Source: DATJPD01 sp036394195
Lineage (GTDB): Bacteria > Pseudomonadota > Alphaproteobacteria > CACIAM-22H2
Assembly: GCA_036394195.1 (NCBI GenBank)
Contig: DASWFO010000130.1
Coordinates: forward strand, 1-9,675
Direction of reading: 5' to 3'
DNA: 9,675 bases
Shown piece after piece: positions 1 through 6,580 of the stretch. Under the pieces are notes generated by a model. The model had not been told where the DNA came from, did no database searches, and worked only from the letters and a program-made list of their open reading frames with translations. The translations under genes and the position numbers were made by a program. Each line of letters opens with the position of its first letter. Within the stretch, counting starts at the first letter, position 1.

Positions 1-196
1 AGACCCAGCTCAGCAGCTCGAACCCGCCGAGCTCGCCGACGATGGTTGGGGTCGCGGTGGCGACGATCGTCCCTTCGACGGCGGCCATGAAGATCGTCGC
101 CAGTGCGGCCGCGAAGACCCAGGGACGGCTGGAGGACGCGATGGTCGACGAAGGGACGTGGCCCGGCTGCGAACGGGCAGAGCTGAACTCAGGCAT
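1..196 (-). CDS. MFS transporter, multidrug (DHA2/EmrB-like) type, N-terminal part, cut by the window edge
   Basis: This is the start of a major facilitator superfamily drug:proton antiporter. Only the first 65 codons lie in the window; the rest runs off the left edge. The start used is the ATG at 194-196. About 24 polar residues (MPEFSSARSQ onward) precede the first membrane helix, WVFAAALATIFMAAVEGTIV (residues 26-45). The stretch EGTIVATATPTIVGELGG (41-58) matches the motif at the end of helix 1 of DHA2-type multidrug transporters (family form: D/E-x-TIV-x-x-A-x-P-x-I). The Glu at the usual Asp position is a common variant. The gene lies 53 nt downstream of the proline-rich small gene on the same strand and may be read through from it, although a hairpin stands between them. 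No strong Shine-Dalgarno is visible. The family call is firm; substrate and exact subfamily are not determinable from this fragment. Confidence 0.85.
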   Translation of the reverse strand, partial: MPEFSSARSQPGHVPSSTIASSSRPWVFAAALATIFMAAVEGTIVATATPTIVGELGGFELLSWV

Positions 197-224
197 TACG
201 CGACCATAGCAGGCGCGGGCCGGC

Positions 225-245
225 GCTGCCTACGGAATAGGCAGC
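225..245 (-). terminator. Hairpin after the proline-rich gene: possible terminator or intercistronic stem
   Basis: A perfect 8-bp inverted repeat (GCTGCCTA at 225-232, TAGGCAGC at 238-245) with a 5-nt loop begins 4 nt after the stop codon of the proline-rich small gene. No T-run follows on the minus strand, so it is not a classic intrinsic terminator. It could be a weak or Rho-assisted terminator, or an mRNA-stabilising stem that separates expression of the upstream genes from the MFS gene. Confidence 0.4.
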
Positions 246-249
246 ATGA

Positions 250-426
250 TCAGCGCCGCGGCGGCACGATGCCGGGCGGTTCCTTTTTCGACGGCGGCTC
301 GATCCCCGGCGGCTCGCGCGTCGGCGTCGGCGGCACGCCGGGCGGCTCGTCGGGGACGATCTCCGGCGGCAGGTTGGGCGGCGGCACCTCCGGCGGCGAG
401 GGCGGGATGAGCGGGTCGGACGCCAT
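250..426 (-). CDS. Small proline-rich protein of unknown function (58 aa)
   Basis: I do not recognise a named family. The reading frame runs from ATG (424-426) to TGA (250-252) and gives 58 residues, 24 of them proline. It is built from loose repeats such as EPPG(V/I)xPP: DEPPGVPP, REPPGIEPP and KEPPGIVPP, preceded by SPPEVPPPNLPPEIVP. There is no Cys, Trp, Tyr or Phe, no membrane helix and no signal peptide, so it is probably a polyproline-II-like, unfolded cytosolic peptide. Translation is supported by context: the ATG comes 6 nt after the stop of the ThDP enzyme gene, and TGAGG, a good Shine-Dalgarno, lies 4-8 nt before the ATG, overlapping that gene's last codons. This suggests translational coupling and shared stress control. 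Runs of PP and PPP would be expected to need EF-P. The frame could be fortuitous in this GC-rich DNA, but its position and ribosome site argue that it is real. Confidence 0.65.
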   Translation of the reverse strand: MASDPLIPPSPPEVPPPNLPPEIVPDEPPGVPPTPTREPPGIEPPSKKEPPGIVPPRR

Positions 427-432
427 CGGGCC

Positions 433-2187
433 TCAGATCAGCTCGCGGACCCGGTCCGCCAGCACGGTGAGCGCGATCCGGCCGCGATGCGGCGTGCCGC
501 GCGCCAGCGCCTCGGCGAACTTCTCCGCCTGCTGGAACGAGATCTTCGGCGGCAGCGGCGGCTCGTGCGGGTCGATGATCGCCTCGATCAGAGTCGGTCC
601 GGGATCGTTCAGCGCCAGGTCGAGAATGTCGCCGCAGGTCGTGGGGTCCTCGATGCAATAGCCGCGGCCGCCGCAGGCCTTGGCGAAGGCCGCGAAGTCG
701 ATCGGGTGCAGGTCGCAGCCGTATTCCGGATTGCCCAGAAAGACCATCTGCTCCCACTTGATCTGGCCGAGGCTGTTGTTCTTCATCACCACGATCTTGA
801 CCGGCAGGTTGTATTTCACGCAGGTCGCGAACTCGCCCATCAGCATGGTGAAGCCGCCGTCGCCGACCATGGCGACCACCTGGCGCTCCGGATAGGCGAT
901 CTGCGCCGCCGCCGCGTAGGGCAGGCCGTTGGCCATGGTCGCGAGGTTGCCCGACAGCGAGCACATCTGGCCGCGGCGGACCGGCATCTGGCGGGCGTAC
1001 CAGGTCGCGATCGTGCCGGAATCGGCGCAGAAGATCGCATCGTCGCGCAGCCGCTGGCCGAGCTCCCAGGCCACGACCTGTGGCTTCATCGGCGTATCCC
1101 GCCGGGACCCGCGCTCGCGCATCAGCTTCCACCACTCCTTCATCTCGCTTTGCGCCCGCTCCAGGAACTTGCGGTTCGCGTGCGGCTTCAGCTGCGGCAG
1201 CAGCGCCATCAACGTCGACTTGGTGTCGCCGACCAGGCCGACTTCCGCCGGATAGCGCAGGCCGATGCGGGCCGGGTCGATGTCGATCTGGACGCAGCGC
1301 GCCTGGCCGGGCTTCGGGTAGTATTCGATATACGGAAACGAGCTGCCGGCGATCAGCAGGGCGTCGCAGGATTCGAGCGCGTTCTGCGACGGCGCCGTCC
1401 CAAGCAACCCGACGCCCCCGGTCGTGTAGGGGCTGTCGTCCGGCACCGTCATCTTGCCGAGCAGCGGCTTGACGATCACCGCACCCAGCTTCTCGGCCAC
1501 CGCCTCGAGCTCGTCGCCGGCGCCGATCGACCCGCGTCCCGCCATGATCACGATCTTCTCGCACGCGTTCAGCACGTCGGCCGCCCGGGCGAGGCTGCCG
1601 CCGTTGGGCGTCACCGTCCACCGGGTCATGACGCTCGAGGTGTGATGCGGAACGTTGCGCTTCGACATCTCCGACCGCTTGAGCGGCTGGTCCTGGACGT
1701 CGACCGGAACAGTGATATGCGCCACACCTCTGCGGCCGAGTGCCGTGCGGCAGGCCAGGTTGGCCACGTTCTCCATATGCGCCGGGCCCATCACGCGCGC
1801 GTTGTAGCAGGCGACGTCCATGAACAGCTTGTCGAGCTCGACGTCCTGCTGGGTGTAGGTGTCGATGAGGTCGTGGAATTGCAGGCCGGTGATCGCGAGC
1901 ACCGGCGCGCCATCCATCTTCGCGTCGTACAACCCGTTCAGCAGATGAATCCCGCCGGGCCCCGACGTGGCGAGGCAGACGCCCAGCTTGCCCGTCCACT
2001 TGGCATAGCCGCAGGCCATGAAGGCCGCCGCTTCCTCATGCCGGACCTGGACGAACTTGATGTCCTGCTGGCGCCGCCGCAGCGCCTCCATGATGCCGTT
2101 GATGCCGTCGCCCGGCAGGCCGAACACCACCTGCACGCCCCAGTCGTGGAGCACATCCACCAAGACGTCGCTGGCGTTTTCTGCCAT
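433..2187 (-). CDS. Thiamine-diphosphate-dependent enzyme, pyruvate oxidase / pyruvate:quinone dehydrogenase-like
   Basis: This 584-aa protein has the three-domain layout of the acetolactate synthase/pyruvate oxidase family. The N-terminal pyrimidine-binding domain (about 1-170) carries the catalytic Glu51 in VRHEEAAAFMACGYA and SGPGGIHLLNGLYDA at 75-89. The central nucleotide-binding-type domain (about 190-335) contains IMAGRGSIGAG and IDIDPARIG. The C-terminal ThDP-binding domain (about 370-545) has the motif starting GDGGF at 442 and ending NN at 470-471, which binds Mg and diphosphate. Length and sequence style are closest to PoxB-like enzymes, which convert pyruvate to acetate and CO2 and pass electrons to quinone. 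Acetolactate synthase or another 2-keto acid decarboxylase cannot be excluded. The start is supported by GGAGG at 2196-2200, 8 nt upstream of the ATG. It lies downstream of a GGAAC-N16-GGTT site and just ahead of the proline-rich gene. The family is firm, the substrate inferred. Confidence 0.88.
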   Translation of the reverse strand: MAENASDVLVDVLHDWGVQVVFGLPGDGINGIMEALRRRQQDIKFVQVRHEEAAAFMACGYAKWTGKLGVCLATSGPGGIHLLNGLYDAKMDGAPVLAITGLQFHDLIDTYTQQDVELDKLFMDVACYNARVMGPAHMENVANLACRTALGRRGVAHITVPVDVQDQPLKRSEMSKRNVPHHTSSVMTRWTVTPNGGSLARAADVLNACEKIVIMAGRGSIGAGDELEAVAEKLGAVIVKPLLGKMTVPDDSPYTTGGVGLLGTAPSQNALESCDALLIAGSSFPYIEYYPKPGQARCVQIDIDPARIGLRYPAEVGLVGDTKSTLMALLPQLKPHANRKFLERAQSEMKEWWKLMRERGSRRDTPMKPQVVAWELGQRLRDDAIFCADSGTIATWYARQMPVRRGQMCSLSGNLATMANGLPYAAAAQIAYPERQVVAMVGDGGFTMLMGEFATCVKYNLPVKIVVMKNNSLGQIKWEQMVFLGNPEYGCDLHPIDFAAFAKACGGRGYCIEDPTTCGDILDLALNDPGPTLIEAIIDPHEPPLPPKISFQQAEKFAEALARGTPHRGRIALTVLADRVRELI

Positions 2188-2228
2188 CGCTCAAGCCTCC
2201 ATCGGGTTCGCGCGGGACCGTACCGGGA

Positions 2229-2253
2229 AACCCGTGGGCCGCCGGTTAGTTCC
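2229..2253 (-). promoter_or_regulatory. Candidate EcfG (general stress sigma) promoter for the ThDP enzyme
   Basis: On the minus strand GGAAC (2253-2249) is followed by 16 nt and GGTT (2232-2229). The known EcfG consensus of alphaproteobacteria is GGAAC, a 16-17 nt spacer, then CGTT, so the -35 is perfect and the -10 matches at three of four positions. Initiation near 2222 would give a leader of about 35 nt before the ATG at 2187, with room for the Shine-Dalgarno. The match is short and could be chance. It gains weight from the similar site in front of the neighbouring ferritin gene. Confidence 0.55.
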
Positions 2254-2254
2254 A

Positions 2255-2273
2255 CCGGGGGCCACAGCCCCGG
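2255..2273 (-). terminator. GC-rich hairpin after the ferritin gene
   Basis: Inverted arms CCGGGG (2255-2260) and CCCCGG (2268-2273) lie about 20 nt after the ferritin stop codon. On the minus strand the stem can also be drawn as GGGGC-TGTG-GCCCC with a bulged C. There is no T-tract. It sits immediately upstream of the candidate promoter of the ThDP gene, a reasonable place to end the ferritin transcript before a new one begins. Confidence 0.35.
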
Positions 2274-2293
2274 CGCGAGCCACGCGGAACGCG

Positions 2294-2839
2294 TTACTGG
2301 TGCTGCTGCGGCTTCAGGCGCGAGATCAGCGTCACCAGGTCCTCGGCGTGCTCTTCTTCCTTCTCGAGGATGCGCTCGATGAGCCGCCGCGTCGTCGGAT
2401 CGTTGTCGCCGAGCCAGCGGATGATCTCCGAATAGGTCTCGATCGCGATGCGCTCGGCCACCAGGTCCTCCTCGATCATCGAGACGAGGTCGTCGCCTTC
2501 GACGTAATCCGCGTGGCTGCGCGTCGCCAGCCCCTCGGGGCTGAAATCGGGCTCGCCGTTCAGCTGGGTGATGCGCTCGGCCACCCAGTCGGCGTGTTCC
2601 TCTTCTTCCTTGGCGTGCTCCAGGAACTCGGACTTCACCGACTCCGAATGGATGCCGTCGGCCGCGTAGTAGTGCCGCTTGTACCGCAGCATGCACACGA
2701 TCTCGGTGGCGAGCACCTCGTTCAGGACTTTCACCACCTGCTCGTGGTCGCCCTTGTAAGCGGGCGTGATGGCGCCCTGGTCGATGGCGGAGCGGGCGCG
2801 CTCGCGGATTCTCTGGACGTCGGTCACGAATGGTTGCAT
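2294..2839 (-). CDS. Bacterioferritin-like non-haem di-iron ferritin
   Basis: This 181-aa protein has a four-helix ferritin fold and probably oxidises and stores iron, protecting against Fenton chemistry. The di-iron ligand pattern of bacterioferritins can be followed: Glu46 in LNEVLATEIVCMLRY, then Glu79-x-x-His82 in HAKEEEEHADW, Glu129 in EEDLVAERIAIETY, and Glu161-x-x-His164 in EKEEEHAED. The haem-ligand Met of classical Bfr, which sits between that Glu and His, is replaced by Glu80, so haem binding at the dimer interface is unlikely. An extension of about 30 residues precedes helix A, making it longer than E. coli Bfr (158 aa). The start is supported by a GAGGAGAGGAA ribosome site just upstream of the ATG. 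A GGAAC-N16-CGTT promoter-like site lies about 70 nt upstream, suggesting general-stress control. A Dps-like or encapsulin-cargo role is possible, but nothing here indicates it. Confidence 0.88.
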   Translation of the reverse strand: MQPFVTDVQRIRERARSAIDQGAITPAYKGDHEQVVKVLNEVLATEIVCMLRYKRHYYAADGIHSESVKSEFLEHAKEEEEHADWVAERITQLNGEPDFSPEGLATRSHADYVEGDDLVSMIEEDLVAERIAIETYSEIIRWLGDNDPTTRRLIERILEKEEEHAEDLVTLISRLKPQQHQ

Positions 2840-2910
2840 GGGGTATTCCTCTCCTCGCGCGAAGTCGCCGCCTCCTCGCAGGCGCGCGGGGGAGCGGGTT
2901 GCGCACCAAT

Positions 2911-2935
2911 AACGCCGCGATTACGCCAGGGTTCC
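2911..2935 (-). promoter_or_regulatory. Candidate EcfG (general stress sigma) promoter for the ferritin gene
   Basis: On the minus strand GGAAC (2935-2931), a 16-nt spacer and CGTT (2914-2911) match the published alphaproteobacterial general-stress consensus exactly in both elements and in spacing. Initiation a few nt downstream, around 2904, would give a leader of about 65 nt ending in a strong Shine-Dalgarno before the ferritin ATG at 2839. The site lies in the non-coding gap between the EamA transporter stop (2966) and the ferritin start, where a promoter is expected. Neither the sigma factor nor its anti-sigma/PhyR regulators are encoded in this window. Confidence 0.65.
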
Positions 2936-2965
2936 GCTGTTTAGAGCCAATCGAAATCCGTCGGC

Positions 2966-3877
2966 CTAGCGCGTGGCCAGGGTCACGCCAGCGACGATCA
3001 GGACCGCGGAAATGCCTTTTTGCGCCAGGTTGCGCGCCGACAGGTCCTCGCGGACGATTCCGGGCGAGACCAGTGACAGCAGGCTGCCGAAAATGAATAC
3101 AAAGAGCGTCGTGGTGCTGCCGATGGCCTGAACGATGCTGAGCGGCGCGAACATCAGCGCGTAGCGGGCACCGAGGCCGCCGCCGAGGTTGATCAGCTCA
3201 TTGACGAAGTTGACCGTCAGCACCGGCACGGTATGGGTGCGCACGAGCGTGAAGAACTGCCGCCGGTAATCCGGCACGGCGAGCAGACCCGCGCCGAAGA
3301 TCGCCTCGCCGACGAGCATCCAGAATGTGGTCGGCCAGAACGCCTCTTCCACCGCGAACGCCTTGAAGATCAGCGAGCTGACGGCCAAGGAGAAGGCGCA
3401 GACGAGCATCTTCACGACCAGGCTCGTCTTGATCGTGGTTTTGCGCCCGTTGCCCGCGCGAAGCGACAGCAGGACGGCGCCGACCAGGATCATGGCGCCG
3501 CCCAGCACCTGCCGGCCGGACAGGGTCTCGCCAAGCACGATATACGCCAGCGCGTAAGCGAAGACAGGCGAGGTCTGAAAGAATGGCGCCACCACCGACG
3601 CCTCCTCTTCCTGCAGCGCCTGCAGGTAGAACAACATGGCGCCCATGTAGAGCACGCCCGACAAGGTCATGACGGCGATGCTCGCCGGCGGCAGCTCGAG
3701 AGACGCAGGCTGGTAGATGGCGATGAATGGCAGCAGCAGGACGCCCACCCACGCCGTGAACACCAGCAGGACCGCCGCACTGCTCTGTTTGAAGTAGCGG
3801 TCGACCAGATATTTGTCCAAGTGCACGGAAATGGCCCACAGAACGGGCCCGCAGAACGCGAAGACCAGCCACGACAT
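2966..3877 (-). CDS. EamA/DMT-family membrane transporter
   Basis: This 303-aa inner-membrane protein has roughly ten hydrophobic helices arranged as two tandem EamA repeats (about 4-138 and 152-301), the usual size and layout of drug/metabolite exporters. The first repeat ends with the family signature LGETLSGRQVLGGAMILVGAV (115-135), written here only to show the GE pair and the helix after it. The second repeat has a degenerate counterpart around 270-300 (REDLSARNLAQKGISAVLIVAG). The N-terminus MSWLVFAFCGPVLWAISVHLDK begins directly in helix 1, which supports the chosen ATG. No strong Shine-Dalgarno is visible. It is divergent from the M20 hydrolase gene across a 95-bp gap and could share regulation with it. 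It is separated from the ferritin gene by that gene's own promoter-like site. The substrate cannot be predicted. Confidence 0.87.
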   Translation of the reverse strand: MSWLVFAFCGPVLWAISVHLDKYLVDRYFKQSSAAVLLVFTAWVGVLLLPFIAIYQPASLELPPASIAVMTLSGVLYMGAMLFYLQALQEEEASVVAPFFQTSPVFAYALAYIVLGETLSGRQVLGGAMILVGAVLLSLRAGNGRKTTIKTSLVVKMLVCAFSLAVSSLIFKAFAVEEAFWPTTFWMLVGEAIFGAGLLAVPDYRRQFFTLVRTHTVPVLTVNFVNELINLGGGLGARYALMFAPLSIVQAIGSTTTLFVFIFGSLLSLVSPGIVREDLSARNLAQKGISAVLIVAGVTLATR

Positions 3878-3972
3878 GGCGCGCTTGGTAGCACGGCTGG
3901 CGCCTCTCGCCTATTGCCGCTACGCTGCTTTTTTCGGCGTCGCCGTCGGGCCCGCCTCATGGGGGAGATGAC
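3878..3972. promoter_or_regulatory. Divergent intergenic region between the transporter and the M20 hydrolase
   Basis: This 95-bp gap must hold the promoters of both divergent genes. I see no good -35/-10 pair and no EcfG-like GGAAC site. A run of six T (around 3930) and the GGGGGAG ribosome site of the plus-strand gene (3961-3967) are the only recognisable elements. Confidence 0.3.
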
Positions 3973-5490
3973 ATGCTCAAGCGCACCTTGATCCTGACCT
4001 GTGCCGCGGTCGGCCTCTGTGCCGGCGTCAGCGCGCCGGCGGCCGCCGAATCCGATGCGCGCAAGGCGCTCGCCTACGAGGTGGTCGAACGCAATGCCGA
4101 CCAGATCGCGCTGGTCGGCGATTCGCTCTACTACTTCGGCGAGCTCGGCATGCAGGAGATGGAGAGCGCCAGGTTCCTGAAGCAGACCCTGGAGGCCGCC
4201 GGCTTCACCGTCGAGACCGGCGGGGCGGGCATGCCGACCAATATCTGGGCGCATTGGGGAACCGGCAAGCCGGTGGTCGCGATCGTCACCGAGATCGACG
4301 CGCTGCCCGGCGGCTCGCAGACGCCCGAGAACATCGACCGCAAGCCGGTCATTGCCGGCGCTCCCGGCCATATGGAAGGGCACAACACGCATGGCGGGCT
4401 CGCCATCGGCGCCGCGTTCGCGGTCAAGCAGGTCATGCAGCGCTACAACATCCCGGGCACCGTCGCGATCTCCTTCGGCCCGGCGGAGGAGCAGATCATC
4501 AGCCGTCCGTACCTGGTGCGCGCCGGCCAGTTCAAGGACACCGACGCCGCCATCGTCCTCCATATCGGCGAGAACTTCGCGAGCGGCTACGGCCTATACA
4601 ACTACGCCGCGATCAGCGCCAAGTTCACCTTCCACGGCAAGACCGCGCACGGCGCCGTCAACCCGTGGGACGGCAAGGATGCGGTCGACGCCGTCGAGCT
4701 GATGGATATCGGCTTCGACAAGCTGCGCGAACACCTGAAGCCGACCTATCGGGCGCACCGCGCCATCACCGCCGGCGGCATCCAGCCGAACATCATCCCC
4801 GACCTTGGCCAGATCTGGTGGTTCGTGCGCGACGCCAACATGGTCGATGCGAAGTCGACGTTCGACAAGCTGGTGAAGATCGCCGAAGGCGCCTCGCTGA
4901 TGACCGGCACCACCTACGAATACAAGATCGACGCCGCGGCGTGGCCGCAGCTCGCCAACCGCGCCATCGGCGAGGCGATCCAGGCCAATATCGAGGCGAT
5001 CGGCAACCCGAAATGGAGCGACGACGAGCAGGCCTTCGCCAAGAAGTTCCAGGCCTCGGTGGGCGTGCCGCAGGTCGGCCTGGCGCCGAAGCCGGTGCCG
5101 CTCGGCGGCCGTCCGCAATCGGCGTCGTCGAACGACAACGGCGACGTCACCTGGGTCGTTCCGACCGGCGCCATCGCGTTCCCGGCGAGCGTGCCCGGCA
5201 TCCAGTATCACAACTGGCAGGCCGCGGTGACGCCGACCATGAGCATCGCGCACAAAGGCATGGTCGCCGGCGCCAAGGTGATGGCGGCGTCGCTGATCGA
5301 TCTGCTGACCACGCCGGAGCTGCGTCAGAAGGCGCGCGCCGAGTTCGAGCAGCAGACGGAGCAGATCAAGTATTTCGCGGTGCTGCCCGCCGACGCCAAG
5401 CCGCCGCTCGATCTCAACAAGGAAATGATGGAGCGCTACCGCCCGGACATGCGGAAATTCTACCTGAACAAGGTGGCGGAGTTTAAGTGA
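3973..5490 (+). CDS. Exported M20-family amidohydrolase (AbgB-like peptidase M20D)
   Basis: This 505-aa zinc-type hydrolase probably splits an N-acyl or amide bond of an amino-acid conjugate. Residues 1-25 form a Sec signal peptide (hydrophobic TLILTCAAVGLCAG, then APAAA before ESDA), so it should act in the periplasm. The cysteines do not sit in a good lipobox. Metal-site motifs in order are TEIDALPGG (106-114), GHMEGHNTHGG (132-142), GPAEEQ (169-174) and LHIGE (196-200). The lid/dimerisation segment FHGKTAHGAVNPWDGKDA (220-237) is typical of the AbgB group, as is SSNDNGDVTW (385-394), followed by His413 and His427. AbgB cleaves p-aminobenzoyl-glutamate, but this branch is broad and the substrate here is unknown. 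The start is supported by GGGGGAG 5 nt upstream. It converges on the cyclase gene across a repeat element. The family is firm, the substrate not. Confidence 0.87.
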   Translation: MLKRTLILTCAAVGLCAGVSAPAAAESDARKALAYEVVERNADQIALVGDSLYYFGELGMQEMESARFLKQTLEAAGFTVETGGAGMPTNIWAHWGTGKPVVAIVTEIDALPGGSQTPENIDRKPVIAGAPGHMEGHNTHGGLAIGAAFAVKQVMQRYNIPGTVAISFGPAEEQIISRPYLVRAGQFKDTDAAIVLHIGENFASGYGLYNYAAISAKFTFHGKTAHGAVNPWDGKDAVDAVELMDIGFDKLREHLKPTYRAHRAITAGGIQPNIIPDLGQIWWFVRDANMVDAKSTFDKLVKIAEGASLMTGTTYEYKIDAAAWPQLANRAIGEAIQANIEAIGNPKWSDDEQAFAKKFQASVGVPQVGLAPKPVPLGGRPQSASSNDNGDVTWVVPTGAIAFPASVPGIQYHNWQAAVTPTMSIAHKGMVAGAKVMAASLIDLLTTPELRQKARAEFEQQTEQIKYFAVLPADAKPPLDLNKEMMERYRPDMRKFYLNKVAEFK

Positions 5491-5500
5491 CGCGCAATTC

Positions 5501-5642
5501 ACCTCTCCCGTCGGGAGAGGTCGCGAGCGGTAGCGAGCGGGTGAGGGGCACGGTTTCAGCGTCGCGCTGGTTGCTATCACCGCGGCACGGTGACGTTTCC
5601 CCTCACCCGGCGCTTCGCGCCGACCTCTCCCCCCGGGGAGGT
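5501..5642. repeat. Intergenic inverted-repeat (REP/MITE-like) element between convergent genes
   Basis: This element of about 142 bp fills nearly the whole gap between two convergent genes. It opens with a hairpin CCTCTCCCGTCGGGAGAGG (5502-5520). Its inner arms GGGTGAGGGG (5539-5548) and CCCCTCACCC (5599-5608) are perfect inverted copies. Its outer arms, about 22 nt each (5501-5523 and 5621-5642), are near-copies in inverted orientation, both containing GGAGAGGTCG or its complement. Between inner and outer arms sit local palindromes (GCGAGCGGTAGCGAGC; GGCGCTTCGCGCC). From general knowledge, similar CTCTCCC/GGTGAGGG palindromes are widely dispersed in alphaproteobacterial genomes. It carries no ORF. 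It may serve as a two-way terminator or mRNA 3' stabiliser. Confidence 0.75.
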
Positions 5643-5649
5643 TACTGGT

Positions 5650-6576
5650 TCACCTGACGCGCGCGCCCGTCTTGTCGTCCCAGTGCAGCGGGCGGTCGGA
5701 TTTCGGCAGCGGCGCGTCCGGCGTCTCGCCGATGCGCACCCCGTACGGCCAATCGGGCGGGCAGATCGCGACGAACCGGGCATAGCCGCCCGTACCGCCC
5801 TTGAGCTTTGGATAGCCGATCGCCACCAGCGCCCCGGCCTCCGGCGCCTGGTCGAGATGCGCCACACCCTCGGCCTGGGTGTAGCCGTTGTGCATCAGCC
5901 AGGCCTCGCCTTCGAGCGTCGGCGTCGTGTCCGTGTCGAGCGGCTCGTGGCCGTGGAACAGGATGTGGCGCTCCTGGTGCAGGAACTTCAGCGCGTCCAG
6001 GCTGACGCCGGGAAACGGGGTGCGCGTCGACAGTGTCTGATCGGGCCAGTCCTTCGACCAGTCGGAGCGCACGAACACGACCGATCCCTCGGGGACCCGG
6101 CCGTGCGCCTTCTCCCACGCCAGCACGTCGGCCACGCTCAGATGGTAGCCGGGATCTTTCTTGACCTGTTCGACGATCGAGATGACGACCAGCGGCCGCA
6201 GCGTGTAGGTCGCCGGCAGCTCGTCGATCGACGGATATTCCGGCGCCCAGTGCGCCGGCGGATCGAGCTGCGTGCCGAGCTGGTCGGTCGCCAGGTCGTA
6301 ATGCGTGGCTTCGAAGCCGTCGTCCTTGTAGCTGTAGGCCTTGCCGGTCTTCGGATCGACCGCCGGCAGGAACCGCGACGGGCCGAACCCGGCCCACACC
6401 GGGATGTCCGGCGCGATGGTGTGCGTAAGGTCGACGTATTTCGCGCGCTTCAGCGTCTGATCGTAGGCCTGCCACAACGAGAGGTCCTCGGCCGCGGCGG
6501 ACGGCGTGGACACCGAGCCCAGCTGCGCCGCCACCACGGCCGCGCACGACCACAACGACAGACGCCTCAGGCCCAT
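5650..6576 (-). CDS. Exported cyclase-family hydrolase (kynurenine formamidase-like fold)
   Basis: This 308-aa protein belongs to the cyclase family (metal-dependent amide/ester hydrolases including kynurenine formamidase and isatin hydrolase). Residues 1-28 form a Sec signal peptide (LSLWSCAAVVAAQLG, then TPSAAA before EDLS), so it should act in the periplasm. VDLTHTIAPDIPVW (48-61) is the usual opening strand. The metal-site motif appears as QLGTQLDPPAHW (99-110), where most relatives have HxGTxxDxPxH, so the first His is Gln99. HGHEPLDTD (208-216) and the C-terminal EGVAHLDQ (236-243) carry further expected catalytic residues. The ATG at 6576 is preferred over longer frames because AAGGAGG lies 5 nt upstream and it gives the signal peptide. 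It is the second gene of a two-gene operon, 26 nt after the amidohydrolase stop. The substrate is unknown; a ring-opening amide or lactone hydrolysis is plausible. Confidence 0.85.
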   Translation of the reverse strand: MGLRRLSLWSCAAVVAAQLGSVSTPSAAAEDLSLWQAYDQTLKRAKYVDLTHTIAPDIPVWAGFGPSRFLPAVDPKTGKAYSYKDDGFEATHYDLATDQLGTQLDPPAHWAPEYPSIDELPATYTLRPLVVISIVEQVKKDPGYHLSVADVLAWEKAHGRVPEGSVVFVRSDWSKDWPDQTLSTRTPFPGVSLDALKFLHQERHILFHGHEPLDTDTTPTLEGEAWLMHNGYTQAEGVAHLDQAPEAGALVAIGYPKLKGGTGGYARFVAICPPDWPYGVRIGETPDAPLPKSDRPLHWDDKTGARVR

Positions 6577-6580
6577 GTAA

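Noticed and set aside
158..661. Glycine-rich plus-strand frame covering the proline-rich gene
   Set aside because: Its Gly/Ser runs are just the complement of the proline codons of the minus-strand gene, and the frame also covers the end of the ThDP gene. It lacks independent support.
487..2382. 631-codon open frame on the plus strand opposite the ThDP enzyme
   Set aside because: Its protein is Arg/His/Ala/Leu-rich with no recognisable domain. It exactly shadows a clear family gene, as expected from codon bias in GC-rich DNA.
4254..5486. 410-codon plus-strand frame inside the M20 hydrolase gene
   Set aside because: It is an Arg-rich shift of the M20 reading frame without motifs, while the M20 frame has a signal peptide and all metal motifs.
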